DNA of 64,000 nt from Cytophagales bacterium (lineage in GTDB: Bacteria > Bacteroidota > Bacteroidia > Cytophagales > UBA9547): contig JAAFIH010000003.1 in NCBI GenBank assembly GCA_013297755.1, positions 91,657 to 155,656 on the forward strand, read 5' to 3'. A program made the position numbers and the translations under genes. Below are positions 25,218-34,756 of the stretch, piece by piece (the stretch's first letter is position 1; each line of letters opens with the position of its first letter). A model generated the notes under the pieces. It had not been told where the DNA came from and did not search any database. It worked only from the letters and a program-made list of their open reading frames with translations.

Positions 25218-26504
25218 TTATGCCAAAACTTGTTTTCTATTGGCATCTAAGTTTAAGAAAATCCAAAGCAAAATCGTAAACGACCACAACGAGGAGCCAC
25301 CATAACTAAAAAATGGTAAGGGTATTCCTATTACTGGGAAAAGTCCAATTGTCATTCCTATATTTACCGTAAAATGAAAAAGCATAATACTGGCTACACA
25401 ATAGCCATAAATTCGAGCAAATTTTGATCTTTGCCGTTCTGTTAAATAGACAATTCTTAAAAATAAAGTAATAAATAACCCAATCAAAATAAAAGAACCC
25501 AACCATCCCCATTCCTCACCAATGGTACAAAATATAAAATCTGTGTGTTGTTCTGGCACAAAATCAAACTTTGTTTGTGTACCTTCCAAAAAACCTTTGC
25601 CCAAAAATCCACCAGAACCAATGGCTATTTTCGATTGAGTTACATTCCAACCATATCCTAATGGGTCGGCATCTGGGTTTATGAGTGCTTTTATCCTTTT
25701 TTGCTGATGATCTTGCAATACATTTTTTATAATAAAATCAACCGAAAAAGTAATTCCACTGGATATAAATGCTATTCCTAATACTATCAAAATAGAGGAG
25801 ATTTTTCGCCTCACATTTCTATTGTAAAGAATAAAGAAAATGCTCAAAACCATATAGGTTATGCTCAGATATATTTTATCAAAAATCAAGGCCATGATAA
25901 ACAAAAACACTCCTACAATACCTATGACTAAAATTGTAGGATTCATGCCTTCACGGAATAGTACTAAAAAAAAGCTAGAAAATACAAGCGTAGAACCTGT
26001 ATCATTTTGTGCCAAAATAAGCAATGCTGGAAAAAACATAATGGCATATACTGTCATCAAATTTTTTAAATTATCTAATTTTACATACTGCCCAGATAAA
26101 TAAGCGGCCACTGCTAAGGCTGTAGCCATTTTGGCAAACTCTGATGGTTGAATAGCAAAACTGCCTATCTCTATCCAAGATTTGGAGCCTGCTACTACTT
26201 TTCCGCCAATCAAAACGCCAATTAATATGACACACAAAGCACCATAAATGACAAATGCAAAAGTTTCAAAAAATTTATGGTCTATCAATATTATTACTAA
26301 AAGCAAAACAATGGCAGTGCCTATCCAAAGCATTTGTTTGCCACAGTTGAGGCCAAGATCAAAAATACTTGGATGCAATTCTGGGTCGTATACGGCCGCA
26401 AATATATTGAGCCATCCCAAAAATACGAGTACTAAATATAGCGCAGCAGTGGGTAAATCAACCTCGCTTGTGGCGCTCCTTTGGTTTTGGTTTTGCAGGG
26501 TCAC
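25218..26504 (-). CDS. rodA: Rod-shape peptidoglycan polymerase RodA
   Basis: SEDS-family glycosyltransferase that polymerises lipid II together with PBP2. 428 residues with about ten membrane segments. Family blocks present: WIEIGSFAIQPSEFAKM, AQNDTGSTLVF, IGSGGFLGKGFLEGTQT, FVPEQHTDFIF and PFFSYGGSSLW. The Asp in QNDTGS is in the position of the catalytic Asp of RodA/FtsW proteins. It overlaps the end of mrdA by 47 bp, so the two are translated from one message, the usual arrangement for this pair. mreBCD is not in the window. Confidence 0.93.
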   Translation of the reverse strand: MTLQNQNQRSATSEVDLPTAALYLVLVFLGWLNIFAAVYDPELHPSIFDLGLNCGKQMLWIGTAIVLLLVIILIDHKFFETFAFVIYGALCVILIGVLIGGKVVAGSKSWIEIGSFAIQPSEFAKMATALAVAAYLSGQYVKLDNLKNLMTVYAIMFFPALLILAQNDTGSTLVFSSFFLVLFREGMNPTILVIGIVGVFLFIMALIFDKIYLSITYMVLSIFFILYNRNVRRKISSILIVLGIAFISSGITFSVDFIIKNVLQDHQQKRIKALINPDADPLGYGWNVTQSKIAIGSGGFLGKGFLEGTQTKFDFVPEQHTDFIFCTIGEEWGWLGSFILIGLFITLFLRIVYLTERQRSKFARIYGYCVASIMLFHFTVNIGMTIGLFPVIGIPLPFFSYGGSSLWSFTILLWIFLNLDANRKQVLA

Positions 26505-28305
26505 GTATAAAATCGCGTTTAAGAATGTAATTTTCGACCCAATCTTTTTCTATTTTATGATTGAGATATTTGGCAAATAAAAGACCAGAAATAGGAGCTG
26601 CCCACTCGGCTCCAAAGCCTGAATTTTCTACCACTACAGCTATGGCTATGGTTGGGTTGTGTTTGGGAGCAAAACCAATAAAAACTGAATGATCGGCCCC
26701 ATGTGGGTTTTCTACAGTGCCAGTTTTGCCACAACCTACAAATTCTTTGGAACGGGCCAAAAATCCAGTGCCAGAGCGAACAACTAACTCCATTCCATTG
26801 ACAATAGCCGTGTAAAATTCGGGCATAATACCAGTAGTATGTTTTTCGGTAAATGATGCTGCCACAGAATCTTTTCGACCTATACCTTTGACCAAATGAG
26901 GGGCAAAATAATGGCCTCTGTTGGCCAAAATACAAGCCACATTGGCCATTTGCACTGGAGTTATACTAAGTTCGCCCTGCCCTATTCCTAGTGAAAAAAT
27001 AGTTGTAAAAGCCCACCTATTGGCACCATAAACTTTGTCATAATAATTGCTTGAAGGTAATATTCCTTTTTTTTCGTTTGGTAAATCAATCCCTGTTTTT
27101 CCACCAAGTCCAAATTTTACAACATGCTCTCTCCAGTGGTCGTAGCAAATTTTGGCATCTTTAAAATAATTAGATGACTTGCCTTGATTGATTATTTTCT
27201 TAAAAACATTCCAATAATAAGGGTTGCACGAAAATTGAATTGAAGTTGTAAAATTGGCCGAGCTATGCTTGCCATGACAAGCTATAATGCCTCTATTACA
27301 AGGAAAAATAGTCGTTGTATCAATAATATCATTTTGTAAGGCATACAGTCCATTGATAGTTTTAAAAATTGAACCAGGTGGATACTGAGCCATCAAAGCT
27401 CTATTGAAAAGTGGTTTTAAACTATCGTGTACTAATTTATTATAATTCATAGAAAACTCTTCGCCAGTGAGCAAATTAGGATCATAGCTTGGGGCTGATA
27501 CAAAAGCCAATACTTCGCCCGTAGATGGCTCTATGGCTACTACACTGCCAATTTTATTTTTCATTAATTTTTCGGCATACTGTTGCAGATCCAAATCTAT
27601 GGACGCAATCACATCTTTGCCAGGCACAGATGCAGTATCGTAAGCCCCGTTTTTGAAACGACCTTTTTCTTCGCCTCTCACATTTACCATCACATATTTG
27701 ACCCCACGCACCCCTCTCAATTCTTTTTCATAAAAAGATTCTATACCACTTATCCCAATATAGTCGCCTGATTTATAGTTATCTTTGCCTACAAGGTTTA
27801 TTTTTTCTTTACTTATTTCGCCTATGTATCCTAGTGCATTTGCGGCCACAGATTGGGGATAATTTCTTACTGTACGGGCTTGTATATAAAAACCAGGAAA
27901 ATCCGATAACAAGTCTTGGACTCTTGCAAATTTAATATCCGACATTTGCTCAAAAAACAACGAAGGTTTTACAGACGAATATTTGGTGGCCGCTTTTAGT
28001 CTTAGTCTAAAATCGGCAGTATCTATTCCTAATAAATGGCAAAAATCTTCTAAATTTCCGTTGATTTTTAATTTTTTGGGTATAACCATCAAATCATAAA
28101 CCCCAGTATTGGCCACTAAAAGTTTTCCATTTCTATCTTTGATAATACCTCTGTATGGATATTCTGTAACCCTTTGAATAGCATTTTGAGCGGCTTCTTC
28201 TTCGTAAGATTTGTCTATAACCTGAATTATAAATAATTTTATTAAAAACACTAAACCTATGACTAAAAATATACCCTGAATAATGATTACTCTATTTTCT
28301 TTCAC
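26458..28305 (-). CDS. mrdA: Penicillin-binding protein 2 (elongasome transpeptidase)
   Basis: 615 residues. One N-terminal membrane helix (about 7-29) precedes the pedestal domain starting YPYRGIIKDRNGKLLVANTG. The transpeptidase domain has the SxxK motif in PPGSIFKT (Ser about residue 312), an SxN-type motif in the segment FSCNPYYW and the KTG box in VGCGKTGTVENPHG. All catalytic parts are present. It crosslinks the strands made by RodA, encoded just downstream. The preceding gene lies 8 bp away, so all three may be cotranscribed. The C-terminus is Lys/Arg-rich and cytoplasmically unusual, but short. Confidence 0.94.
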   Translation of the reverse strand: MKENRVIIIQGIFLVIGLVFLIKLFIIQVIDKSYEEEAAQNAIQRVTEYPYRGIIKDRNGKLLVANTGVYDLMVIPKKLKINGNLEDFCHLLGIDTADFRLRLKAATKYSSVKPSLFFEQMSDIKFARVQDLLSDFPGFYIQARTVRNYPQSVAANALGYIGEISKEKINLVGKDNYKSGDYIGISGIESFYEKELRGVRGVKYVMVNVRGEEKGRFKNGAYDTASVPGKDVIASIDLDLQQYAEKLMKNKIGSVVAIEPSTGEVLAFVSAPSYDPNLLTGEEFSMNYNKLVHDSLKPLFNRALMAQYPPGSIFKTINGLYALQNDIIDTTTIFPCNRGIIACHGKHSSANFTTSIQFSCNPYYWNVFKKIINQGKSSNYFKDAKICYDHWREHVVKFGLGGKTGIDLPNEKKGILPSSNYYDKVYGANRWAFTTIFSLGIGQGELSITPVQMANVACILANRGHYFAPHLVKGIGRKDSVAASFTEKHTTGIMPEFYTAIVNGMELVVRSGTGFLARSKEFVGCGKTGTVENPHGADHSVFIGFAPKHNPTIAIAVVVENSGFGAEWAAPISGLLFAKYLNHKIEKDWVENYILKRDFIRDPAKPKPKERHKRG

Positions 28306-28313
28306 TTTTTATT

Positions 28314-28925
28314 CTAAACAGCCACAGGCCACTCTTTAGGTTTAAATGTCTTTTTATTATTAGTGATTTTTACAGATTCTCCACTTGGTTTTATCAAAAA
28401 CAACCCTCTAGAATGAGTATATTTTTCAAGTCCATTGCCTATAATCATGGCGGCCATACCCCCAAGTAGTATTTTGCCTTCACTTGCTGGCAATGGGTAA
28501 GATTGTAGCTTTTCCATTCGTAAAAGATGATTGTCTATATCGTCTTTTTTTAGTTGATTTTTGACTTCTATTGCCACAATATAATCGGTGTTGTAAATTA
28601 AAATATCTACTTCGTATAAAAAATCATCATCAAGTCCATTTTTCACAAAATGAGTGGTCATGGCATGAACAGGAATTCCCCAAATATTAAACTTTTTTAT
28701 CAAAGCAGACTTGACTTGTTCTTCTGCATATTTTCCTAAGGTATCGCCAAACTCAGCTAATTGTTTTTGAACTTTTTTAAATTCTTTTTCAGAGCGTGCT
28801 TCAGAACGAGCTGATTCAGCAGCCGCTTCCGCAAAAGTAGTAGTTATACTCTCTTTAAGCACTTTAATTTGCTTACTATTTTCGGTAATTAGTTCCAAAA
28901 CACTTTCGTAAGTAATCTTTTCCAT
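28314..28925 (-). CDS. DUF3782-like protein with PD-(D/E)XK nuclease motif
   Basis: 203 residues. The first 80 form a charged coiled coil (FAEAAAESARSEARSEKEF, then VQKQLAEFGDTLGKYAEEQVKSA). The second half carries a PD-(D/E)XK-type core: DFLYEVDILIYNTDYIVAIEVKNQ, with the Asp and the E-x-K spaced as in these nucleases. This layout is that of the DUF3782 family, common in cyanobacteria and scattered in other phyla. Its biological role is not known. It lies 8 bp upstream of mrdA on the same strand, probably by chance of insertion rather than shared function. Confidence 0.68.
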   Translation of the reverse strand: MEKITYESVLELITENSKQIKVLKESITTTFAEAAAESARSEARSEKEFKKVQKQLAEFGDTLGKYAEEQVKSALIKKFNIWGIPVHAMTTHFVKNGLDDDFLYEVDILIYNTDYIVAIEVKNQLKKDDIDNHLLRMEKLQSYPLPASEGKILLGGMAAMIIGNGLEKYTHSRGLFLIKPSGESVKITNNKKTFKPKEWPVAV

Positions 28926-29008
28926 GTCGAATAGTTTTTACAAATTTAATATTTTATTTTGTTGATAATAATATTATTATTCTTAAAATTTTATTTTTTT
29001 GAATAAGT

Positions 29009-29038
29009 TTTGTATTTTCGTACCCTAAATTACATTTG
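29009..29038 (+). promoter_or_regulatory. Promoter of the T9SS type B protein
   Basis: TTTG at 29009-29012, an 18-nt spacer, then TACATTTG at 29031-29038. The position rules out the open-frame ATG at 29010 as the start codon and supports the ATG at 29061. Confidence 0.65.
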
Positions 29039-29060
29039 TAGTTTTAAAATGATTTTCTCA

Positions 29061-31229
29061 ATGAAAAAAAATTTAGTTTACATATTTTTAGTTCTAATAA
29101 TATGTCAAACAAATCAACTTTTTGCAATTAATGGCGGTAGAATTACCGTTGGAGGCACCAATTTTCGGCCTGGAGATGCCTGCTCCAATGATACACTTAC
29201 GTATAAATCAAATCCAAGTTTGACAAATCAAATATGGACTGCATTAAATTCAGATGGCTCCGTTTTAGCATCTGGTACTGGTTTAAATTTTAGTGTATTT
29301 GGCAATATTCCTACCAAAAATGGTTTCGATGATAATCTATTGACCGTTTTTTATGAAGCCGATTCTCTTACAGAACGTGTTAATTGGAGTATTTCATATA
29401 ACATAAACCCATCTCCAAATATTACAATGCCAAATTCTCCTACTTTATGCCAGGGTGCTGCTAGCATTTTGGTTCCTACATTTACAGGGGTGTCTTCAGG
29501 TAGTTTTACTACTTTTTGGTATGTACCATCGCTTCCACCAGCCACAATTTTGGGTGAAACACTCAATGCTTCTGTAGCTGGTGTATATTCATTCACTGTG
29601 GCCATTACTGTTGGCGCTAGATGTAAACAACGAAAAACGATACAACTGTCGCCAGTTCCATTTCCTGTTGCTACTGTAGTAGGTGGCAATTCATTATTTA
29701 GGTGTGCAGGCCAAACGCTACAACTTAATGCCCAAGACACACGCAATACAGGAGTTTTAAAAAGCATTTCTTGGTCGCCACAAGCACATCTTAGTGATCC
29801 TACGATTTTAAACCCTATTGTTGGCACTACTACTGGCACTTTACCCATCCCTTACACTGTTACAATGGTCAATTCAGGTAATTGTTCTAGCTCATTTGTT
29901 GTTCAAGTTCGATTAAACCCAGATTTTAGTGGAGGAATTCTAACCCCAAACAATAGTGTATTTTGTAGATTTCCCGCTAGTACTATCAATACAAGCATCT
30001 CGGGAGGTACCGCACCCTACAAATACCAATGGAGTCCATCGACTGGGCTTAATAGTACAACACTTGCCTCTCCACTAATCACTCCAGTTTCATTTTCTGG
30101 GGTTAATTATACCCTCGAAACTACAGATGCAGTGGGTTGCAAATTTACCAATAGTGTTATCATCAAAAGAAGCTCTTTAGAAGCCATTTCTAAATCAAAT
30201 GCTACCGAAAATATATGTATTGGCAATCAAAAAAGTTTTCGCATTGGTAGAAAGCTGGGCGTTTCGCCCTTTGTTTTTAGTGCTGATAATCGATTAGGCA
30301 AAATAAACGATAGTACTTACACTACACCAATTTTGAACACCACAGGTAGCACCATGTATGTAGTTACAATTACTGATGCTTCTGGTTGCTCAGATATTGT
30401 AGATATAAACGTAAACTCTGACTTAGCTCCCAAAGTTGTATATGGAAATCAAAATACTATTTCAGGTTGTGTAGGGCAACTGTTAGACTTAAATGTAGTA
30501 AGTGTAGTTTCTGGTCCTATTTCTGCTTTTAATTGGGAATCGAAACCAGAATTGACAGCTACAAATACATCTATTATTGGCATTACAGTAATAAATTCAG
30601 CTTTTTCGATTACACCATACAATCTAACGCTCACTGGTGCCGATATTGATTGCAAATCAATATCCACTATTTTTATTGATTCAAAACCAGTGCCACAGAT
30701 AGGTATAAATAGAATTTCAGGCGAATTATTTATCGACCAGCCCATAAATTTTAACAGTACAGGAACGAATGGACTTTCAAATTTACTTTGGCAATTTGAC
30801 GATGGCTCTACCGCTAACACCATCAATCCAAAACATACCTATACGATCAACAAAAAATATATTATTACACTCACTGGGGAAAACAATTTTGGGTGCTCGA
30901 GCAAAGATACATTGCACCTAAAAATACTAAAAAAATCAACAGGATTAATTTATGTTCCCAATGCATTTTTGCCTAATTCAGAAAATATAGATAATAAAAC
31001 TTTTAAAGTTTTTTGTGAAGACTCTGAAATAAATACTACTGTTTTTTCGGCAAAAATATACAATATTTTTGGAAAATTAGTATTCAACTCCAACGACTAT
31101 TTTGAAATGAAAACAAAAGGATGGGATGGCGAAGGTGCCAACACTGGTGTATATACTTATATTATTGAAGGACAATTTGTAGACGAAAAAAAATTTTCTT
31201 TACCTGGCAAAGTTAGTTTGATACGATAG
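29061..31229 (+). CDS. Secreted PKD-type protein with T9SS type B (gliding-associated) C-terminal domain
   Basis: About 722 residues from the ATG at 29061, chosen because it gives a clean signal peptide (MKKNLVYIFLVLIIC...LFA) and lies downstream of the promoter. The body has several Ig/PKD-like modules: PFPVATVVGGNSLFRCAGQ, YKYQWSPSTGLNSTTLA, and near the end NLLWQFDDGSTANTINPKH followed by YTINKKYIITLTGEN, a clear PKD strand pattern. The last 85 residues (IYVPNAFLPNSENIDN ... KIYNIFGKLVF ... GWDGEGANTGVYTYIIEG) are the type B sorting domain. The protein is probably a surface adhesin exported by T9SS. Type B substrates often need a PorP/SprF-like partner, none of which is nearby. Confidence 0.82.
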   Translation: MKKNLVYIFLVLIICQTNQLFAINGGRITVGGTNFRPGDACSNDTLTYKSNPSLTNQIWTALNSDGSVLASGTGLNFSVFGNIPTKNGFDDNLLTVFYEADSLTERVNWSISYNINPSPNITMPNSPTLCQGAASILVPTFTGVSSGSFTTFWYVPSLPPATILGETLNASVAGVYSFTVAITVGARCKQRKTIQLSPVPFPVATVVGGNSLFRCAGQTLQLNAQDTRNTGVLKSISWSPQAHLSDPTILNPIVGTTTGTLPIPYTVTMVNSGNCSSSFVVQVRLNPDFSGGILTPNNSVFCRFPASTINTSISGGTAPYKYQWSPSTGLNSTTLASPLITPVSFSGVNYTLETTDAVGCKFTNSVIIKRSSLEAISKSNATENICIGNQKSFRIGRKLGVSPFVFSADNRLGKINDSTYTTPILNTTGSTMYVVTITDASGCSDIVDINVNSDLAPKVVYGNQNTISGCVGQLLDLNVVSVVSGPISAFNWESKPELTATNTSIIGITVINSAFSITPYNLTLTGADIDCKSISTIFIDSKPVPQIGINRISGELFIDQPINFNSTGTNGLSNLLWQFDDGSTANTINPKHTYTINKKYIITLTGENNFGCSSKDTLHLKILKKSTGLIYVPNAFLPNSENIDNKTFKVFCEDSEINTTVFSAKIYNIFGKLVFNSNDYFEMKTKGWDGEGANTGVYTYIIEGQFVDEKKFSLPGKVSLIR

Positions 31230-31239
31230 TCTTTTGATT

Positions 31240-31480
31240 ATTGATTATAAGTTATAAGTTATAAGTTATAAGTTATAAGTTATAAGTTATAAGTTATAAG
31301 TTATAAGTTATTGATTATTGATTATTAATTATTGATTATTGACTATTGATTATTGATTATTAATTATTGATTATTGATTATTGATTATTGATTATTGACT
31401 ATTGATTATTGATTATTAATTATTGATTATTGATTATTGATTATTGATTATTGATTATTGATTGTTGATTATTGATTGTT
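31240..31480. repeat. Heptamer minisatellites AAGTTAT and TGATTAT
   Basis: About nine units of AAGTTAT (31246-31311) followed by more than twenty units of TGATTAT with TGACTAT, TAATTAT and TGATTGT variants up to 31480. The period is 7 throughout. They lead directly into copy C of the GC-rich element. A few further units follow at 31609-31630. Confidence 0.9.
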
Positions 31481-31606
31481 GATTAAAATTTTCTTACGTG
31501 TCTATATAAATGCGTTAGCTAAGCCCCCTTCGGGGGTTTGGGGGCTTTTAAAAAAATCCTATTTCCCCCTCCCTTTTGGGATGAGGGGGCAGGGGGTGGG
31601 GCTTTT
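31481..31606 (-). repeat. GC-rich composite repeat element, copy C (inverted)
   Basis: Reverse complement of copy A over the full length, including the tail GTCTATATAAATGCGTTAGC and the hairpin AAGCCCCCTTCGGGGG. One small difference is CCTTTTGGG against CCCTATGGG. Again embedded between heptamer arrays. The remaining 190 bp before 31797 are plain AT-rich sequence. Confidence 0.85.
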
Positions 31607-31796
31607 AAGATTATTGATTATTGATTGATTTTAAAACAATTCTTATTTAATTTATTTTATAAATGTAGTTTTAGCAATCAAAACTTCTATTTTAAATAAT
31701 AAAAAAATAAAAATCTTACATCAAAATATATTTATTTTAAACTATAATTTTTTAAATTTTAAATTTTAAAAATTATTTTTGTAAAAAATCTTTAAA

Positions 31797-32270
31797 ATGA
31801 TACAACGCATACAAACAATTTTTTTAGGAATCATGGTTTTGGCACTTATTAGCTTTATTTTTGTGCCAATTTGGAGCAAAACAAATACAGATGGCACAAC
31901 ATCATTAATTTTGGATGCTTTCTCGCTCTCCAAAGTCGAAAATGGAGTTATAGTTCAGTCTGTTTCTACTGTTTTATTACTTGCTTTGGCCATTGGAGCT
32001 GCTGGTTTGGGTATTTATTCTATTTTTAGTTTCCAAAATAGAATGCGACAAATGTTGATCGGTATGATAAATTCTGTGTTGATAGCTGCTCTGCTAGGTG
32101 CTATCATTTATTACTCGTTTCAAGGCGATAAATGGCTTGTCGCTACTCAAAAAGGCAATTATGGTTTAGGTTTACTTATACCTGCACTGGCTCTGATTTT
32201 AAACACTGTAGCTAATAAATTTATAAGAAAAGATGAAGAAGCAGTCCAATCATCTAACAGGATGAGGTAA
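31797..32270 (+). CDS. DUF4293 family membrane protein
   Basis: 157 residues with four predicted membrane helices at about 5-25, 58-80, 87-108 and 123-142. It opens [20 protein letters not shown], the typical start of DUF4293 proteins, which are small integral membrane proteins confined to Bacteroidota. After the last helix the C-terminus is charged and cytoplasmic ([10 protein letters not shown]). Function unknown. It is followed after 61 bp by purC, and no operon is certain. Confidence 0.8.
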   Translation: MIQRIQTIFLGIMVLALISFIFVPIWSKTNTDGTTSLILDAFSLSKVENGVIVQSVSTVLLLALAIGAAGLGIYSIFSFQNRMRQMLIGMINSVLIAALLGAIIYYSFQGDKWLVATQKGNYGLGLLIPALALILNTVANKFIRKDEEAVQSSNRMR

Positions 32271-32331
32271 TATTTCTTATTTTAAAAAATTTATTAATTA
32301 CAATAATCATATTCAATCACACCGACATCTC

Positions 32332-33273
32332 ATGCACATAGGATTAAAAGAAACCAATTTTAATTTTCCCAACCAAACAGGATTTTATAGAGGAAAAGTA
32401 AGAGATGTATATCATTTTGAAGATAAACTTGTGATTGTGGCTTCTGATAGACTGTCGGCTTTTGATGTAGTACAGCCCAAGCCCATACCCTACAAAGGAC
32501 AAGTTTTAAATCAAATTGCTACCAAATTTTTAAATCAAACGTCTGATATTGTTCCAAATTGGCTTATTTCTACGCCTGATCCTAATGTGGCTATTGGCCA
32601 CAAGTGCGAGCCATTCAAAGTAGAAATGGTTATTCGTGGCTACCTTTCGGGCCATGCTTGGCGAGAATACAAAGCTGGCAAACGCCTATTATGTGGGCAA
32701 AAAATGCAAAATGGTTTAAAAGAAAGTGATGCTTTTGATTCTCCTATCATCACTCCTACGACCAAAGCAGCCCAAGGACACGATGAGGACATATCTGCCA
32801 CTGAAATAATACAACAAAAAATAGTTTCTACCGCTGACTATCAACAACTCGAAGATTATACCCTAAAATTATATAAAAGAGGCAAAGAAATAGCCCTAAA
32901 ACAAGGACTTATTTTGGTTGATACAAAATATGAATTTGGAAAAAAAGATGGAAAAATTTACTTAATTGATGAAATCCATACGCCAGATTCGTCTAGGTAT
33001 TTTTATGCTGATGGTTACCAACAAAGACAAAATGAAGGACAACCTCAAAAACAACTTTCAAAAGAATTTGTGCGTCAGTGGTTGATAGAAAACGGTTTTC
33101 AAGGCAAAGAAGGACAACAAGTACCTACCATGCCCGAAAGTTTTGTAGAAACAATTACCCATAGATATATAGAACTATACGAAAAAGTAACTGGTACTGC
33201 ATTTGAAAAAGCCGATACCAAAAACATATTAAATCGAATAGAACAAAATATTTTATTACATTTGCAATCTTAA
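32332..33273 (+). CDS. purC: Phosphoribosylaminoimidazole-succinocarboxamide synthase
   Basis: Joins CAIR and aspartate with ATP to give SAICAR in purine synthesis. 313 residues, the size of the longer eukaryote- and Bacteroidota-like form. The SAICAR synthetase blocks are clear: [59 protein letters not shown] and LVDTKYEFG with [11 protein letters not shown]. It is followed 16 bp later by a STAS-domain gene, a loose neighbour with no evident link to purines. Confidence 0.96.
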   Translation: MHIGLKETNFNFPNQTGFYRGKVRDVYHFEDKLVIVASDRLSAFDVVQPKPIPYKGQVLNQIATKFLNQTSDIVPNWLISTPDPNVAIGHKCEPFKVEMVIRGYLSGHAWREYKAGKRLLCGQKMQNGLKESDAFDSPIITPTTKAAQGHDEDISATEIIQQKIVSTADYQQLEDYTLKLYKRGKEIALKQGLILVDTKYEFGKKDGKIYLIDEIHTPDSSRYFYADGYQQRQNEGQPQKQLSKEFVRQWLIENGFQGKEGQQVPTMPESFVETITHRYIELYEKVTGTAFEKADTKNILNRIEQNILLHLQS

Positions 33274-33289
33274 TTTCTAAATAAAAACC

Positions 33290-33664
33290 ATGAAATACAC
33301 TATCGAGAAAACAGAGCAATACTCACTCATAGAAATTTTAGTCGAAAAAATTGATGCTATAAAAACACCACAACTCAAAACCGACCTTACTTCTTTTCAT
33401 GCAGAAGGCACAAAAAGTTTTATTTTGGATTTTTCGGCCGTAAAATATATTGATTCTTCTGGCCTTAGTGCTATTCTTTTAGCAAACAGACTTTGCGAAA
33501 CTGCTGGCGGTATGTTGGTATTGTGTGGGGTGTGCGAATCAATCATGAAATTAATTACTATCACTCAATTACAAAAAGTAATCGCCATATTACCTACCAA
33601 AGAAGAAGCCATAGATACTGTGTTTTTGCACGCCATAGAAAGCGACTTGGAAGAAGAAAAGTAA
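33290..33664 (+). CDS. STAS-domain protein (anti-sigma factor antagonist type)
   Basis: 124 residues, a single STAS domain. The motif KYIDSSGLSAILLANRL at about 52-68 contains the serine (S56 or S57) that partner-switching kinases phosphorylate in SpoIIAA-like proteins. The C-terminus is acidic (ESDLEEEK). The family controls sigma or other effectors by binding an anti-sigma kinase. No such kinase or PP2C phosphatase lies nearby, so the partner is elsewhere. It is probably cotranscribed with purC. Confidence 0.85.
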   Translation: MKYTIEKTEQYSLIEILVEKIDAIKTPQLKTDLTSFHAEGTKSFILDFSAVKYIDSSGLSAILLANRLCETAGGMLVLCGVCESIMKLITITQLQKVIAILPTKEEAIDTVFLHAIESDLEEEK

Positions 33665-33733
33665 TTTTATTGCAAAAATTGAAGTGAATAATTATAATTG
33701 TTTTAAATTAGTTGAAAAATTGTCAATTACTAT

Positions 33734-33826
33734 AGGGTACTTCTAAAAACCCATAATTTAAATTCAAAAACCCCACCCAAACCAATTTCTGTTTCGATGT
33801 CACAGAATCCAAAAGGGAGGGACTTT
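33734..33826. repeat. MITE-like element with GGGTACTTCTAAAAACCC end, copy 1
   Basis: Left end GGGTACTTCTAAAAACCC followed by a core TCAAAAACCCCACCCAAACC, then TTCTGTTTCGATGTCACAGA and AAGGGAGGG. The core is shared with 48873-48989, where a right end complementary to this left end is preserved. The right end of this copy is not recognisable. Confidence 0.6.
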
Positions 33827-33855
33827 ACATTCAACTATTTAAAAAACATTCTTTT

Positions 33856-34286
33856 TTAGTAATATTTTACTATTTTATCATATAATATTTTTAAATGCGT
33901 ATGCCCAGAAGAACAACTAACAAAATCAAGATTTGCAGTTTTAGTCTTTGGGTTGTCAATTTTGTCGTAAACGAACACGAGCAAATTATACCCAAGTCCA
34001 AATATTTTTTGTTTTGCGTCTTTAAATGGGCAAGAAGATTGAGGTTGTTTAATTGAAGTTACTTTTATATCTATATCGACAGAAGGTAAATCTATACCTT
34101 TTGCCGAAGAGCCGATTTTTAGTTCGTATTTGTCTGCAAGATGTTGCTGAAATTTATGTTCAATAGGGTTCCAACAGCTTTGCCATCAGTAACTCCGTAA
34201 AGTTCCTTATTTGGTGTCTTTGATTGAGCAATACAAAATGCCTTTGCTTTAATTATGACATTTTCTATTGTCAAATACTGTTTCAT
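33856..34286 (-). pseudogene. Frameshifted, shortened restriction endonuclease gene
   Basis: Reading from the ATG at 34286 gives MKQYLTIENVIIKAKAF..., continuing ELYGVTDGKAVGTL, then a stop. A one-base shift near 34160-34170 restores a long frame: IEHKFQQHLADKYELKIG, SSAKGIDLPSVDIDIKVTS, KQPQSSCPFKDAKQKIFG, LGYNLLVFVYDKIDNPK, ending at TAA 33858. GTLIEHKFQ plus KGIDLPSVDIDIKVTS and PQSSCP...ARQKI-like blocks are those of a widespread type II restriction endonuclease family. The expected GTLIEHK needs one extra A, so a single-base deletion is the simplest explanation. The merged product is only about 143 residues, and no methyltransferase is nearby. It is a decayed remnant, unless the shift is a sequencing error. 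Confidence 0.7.
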
Positions 34287-34392
34287 TTCGCAAATTTACA
34301 AATTTTGTCTTATTTTTTAGTCTAATTACTCACTTTTTGCACTATCTTTGAAACATACTGAGTAACATATAATTAATAAACAAAAAAACACT

Positions 34393-34756
34393 ATCCTTAG
34401 TCTTGAGTATAGGTTTTGAGCTAATCAAACTAAGGATGTGTAATAATTTGTAGTTTTCAACTACATACTCCAGCATTCCAGATATTCGACAAGTTAGTGC
34501 AGCGATTGTCGAATAACAGATAAATGCAGGTATTTATCAGAAAACAATAGCCAATTAAAAATTGGTTATTATCTTTGATACAGGATTCGTTAGGAAAACA
34601 ACCTGAACTGCAGGATTTTCATAAAAATTATGAAAAAAAGGCAAGTTGCCAAATATGTATCAGATACTAGGCAGAGCCGAGAGACTGTTGAAAATATTGA
34701 AAAATATAAAAACATATCAGAGATTTATAGCCAATTCTACATAGTCAGCGACTATG
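34393..34756. ncRNA. Hairpin-rich segment, possible structured RNA (unassigned)
   Basis: Seven inverted repeats in 364 bp: ATCCTTAGT 34393-34401 with 34429-34437; TGTAGTT 34449-34465; ATTCGACAA 34484-34514; GATAAAT 34519-34538; AATAGCCAATT 34546-34570; TTTTCATAA 34616-34636; CATAGTC 34740-34756. No gene, tRNA, tmRNA, RNase P or SRP hallmark was found. A 45-codon plus-strand frame (34630-34767, MKKRQVAKYVSD...) overlaps it and is not recognised. It sits between the restriction-enzyme remnant and the FAD oxidoreductase gene. Strand and identity are unknown. Confidence 0.3.
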
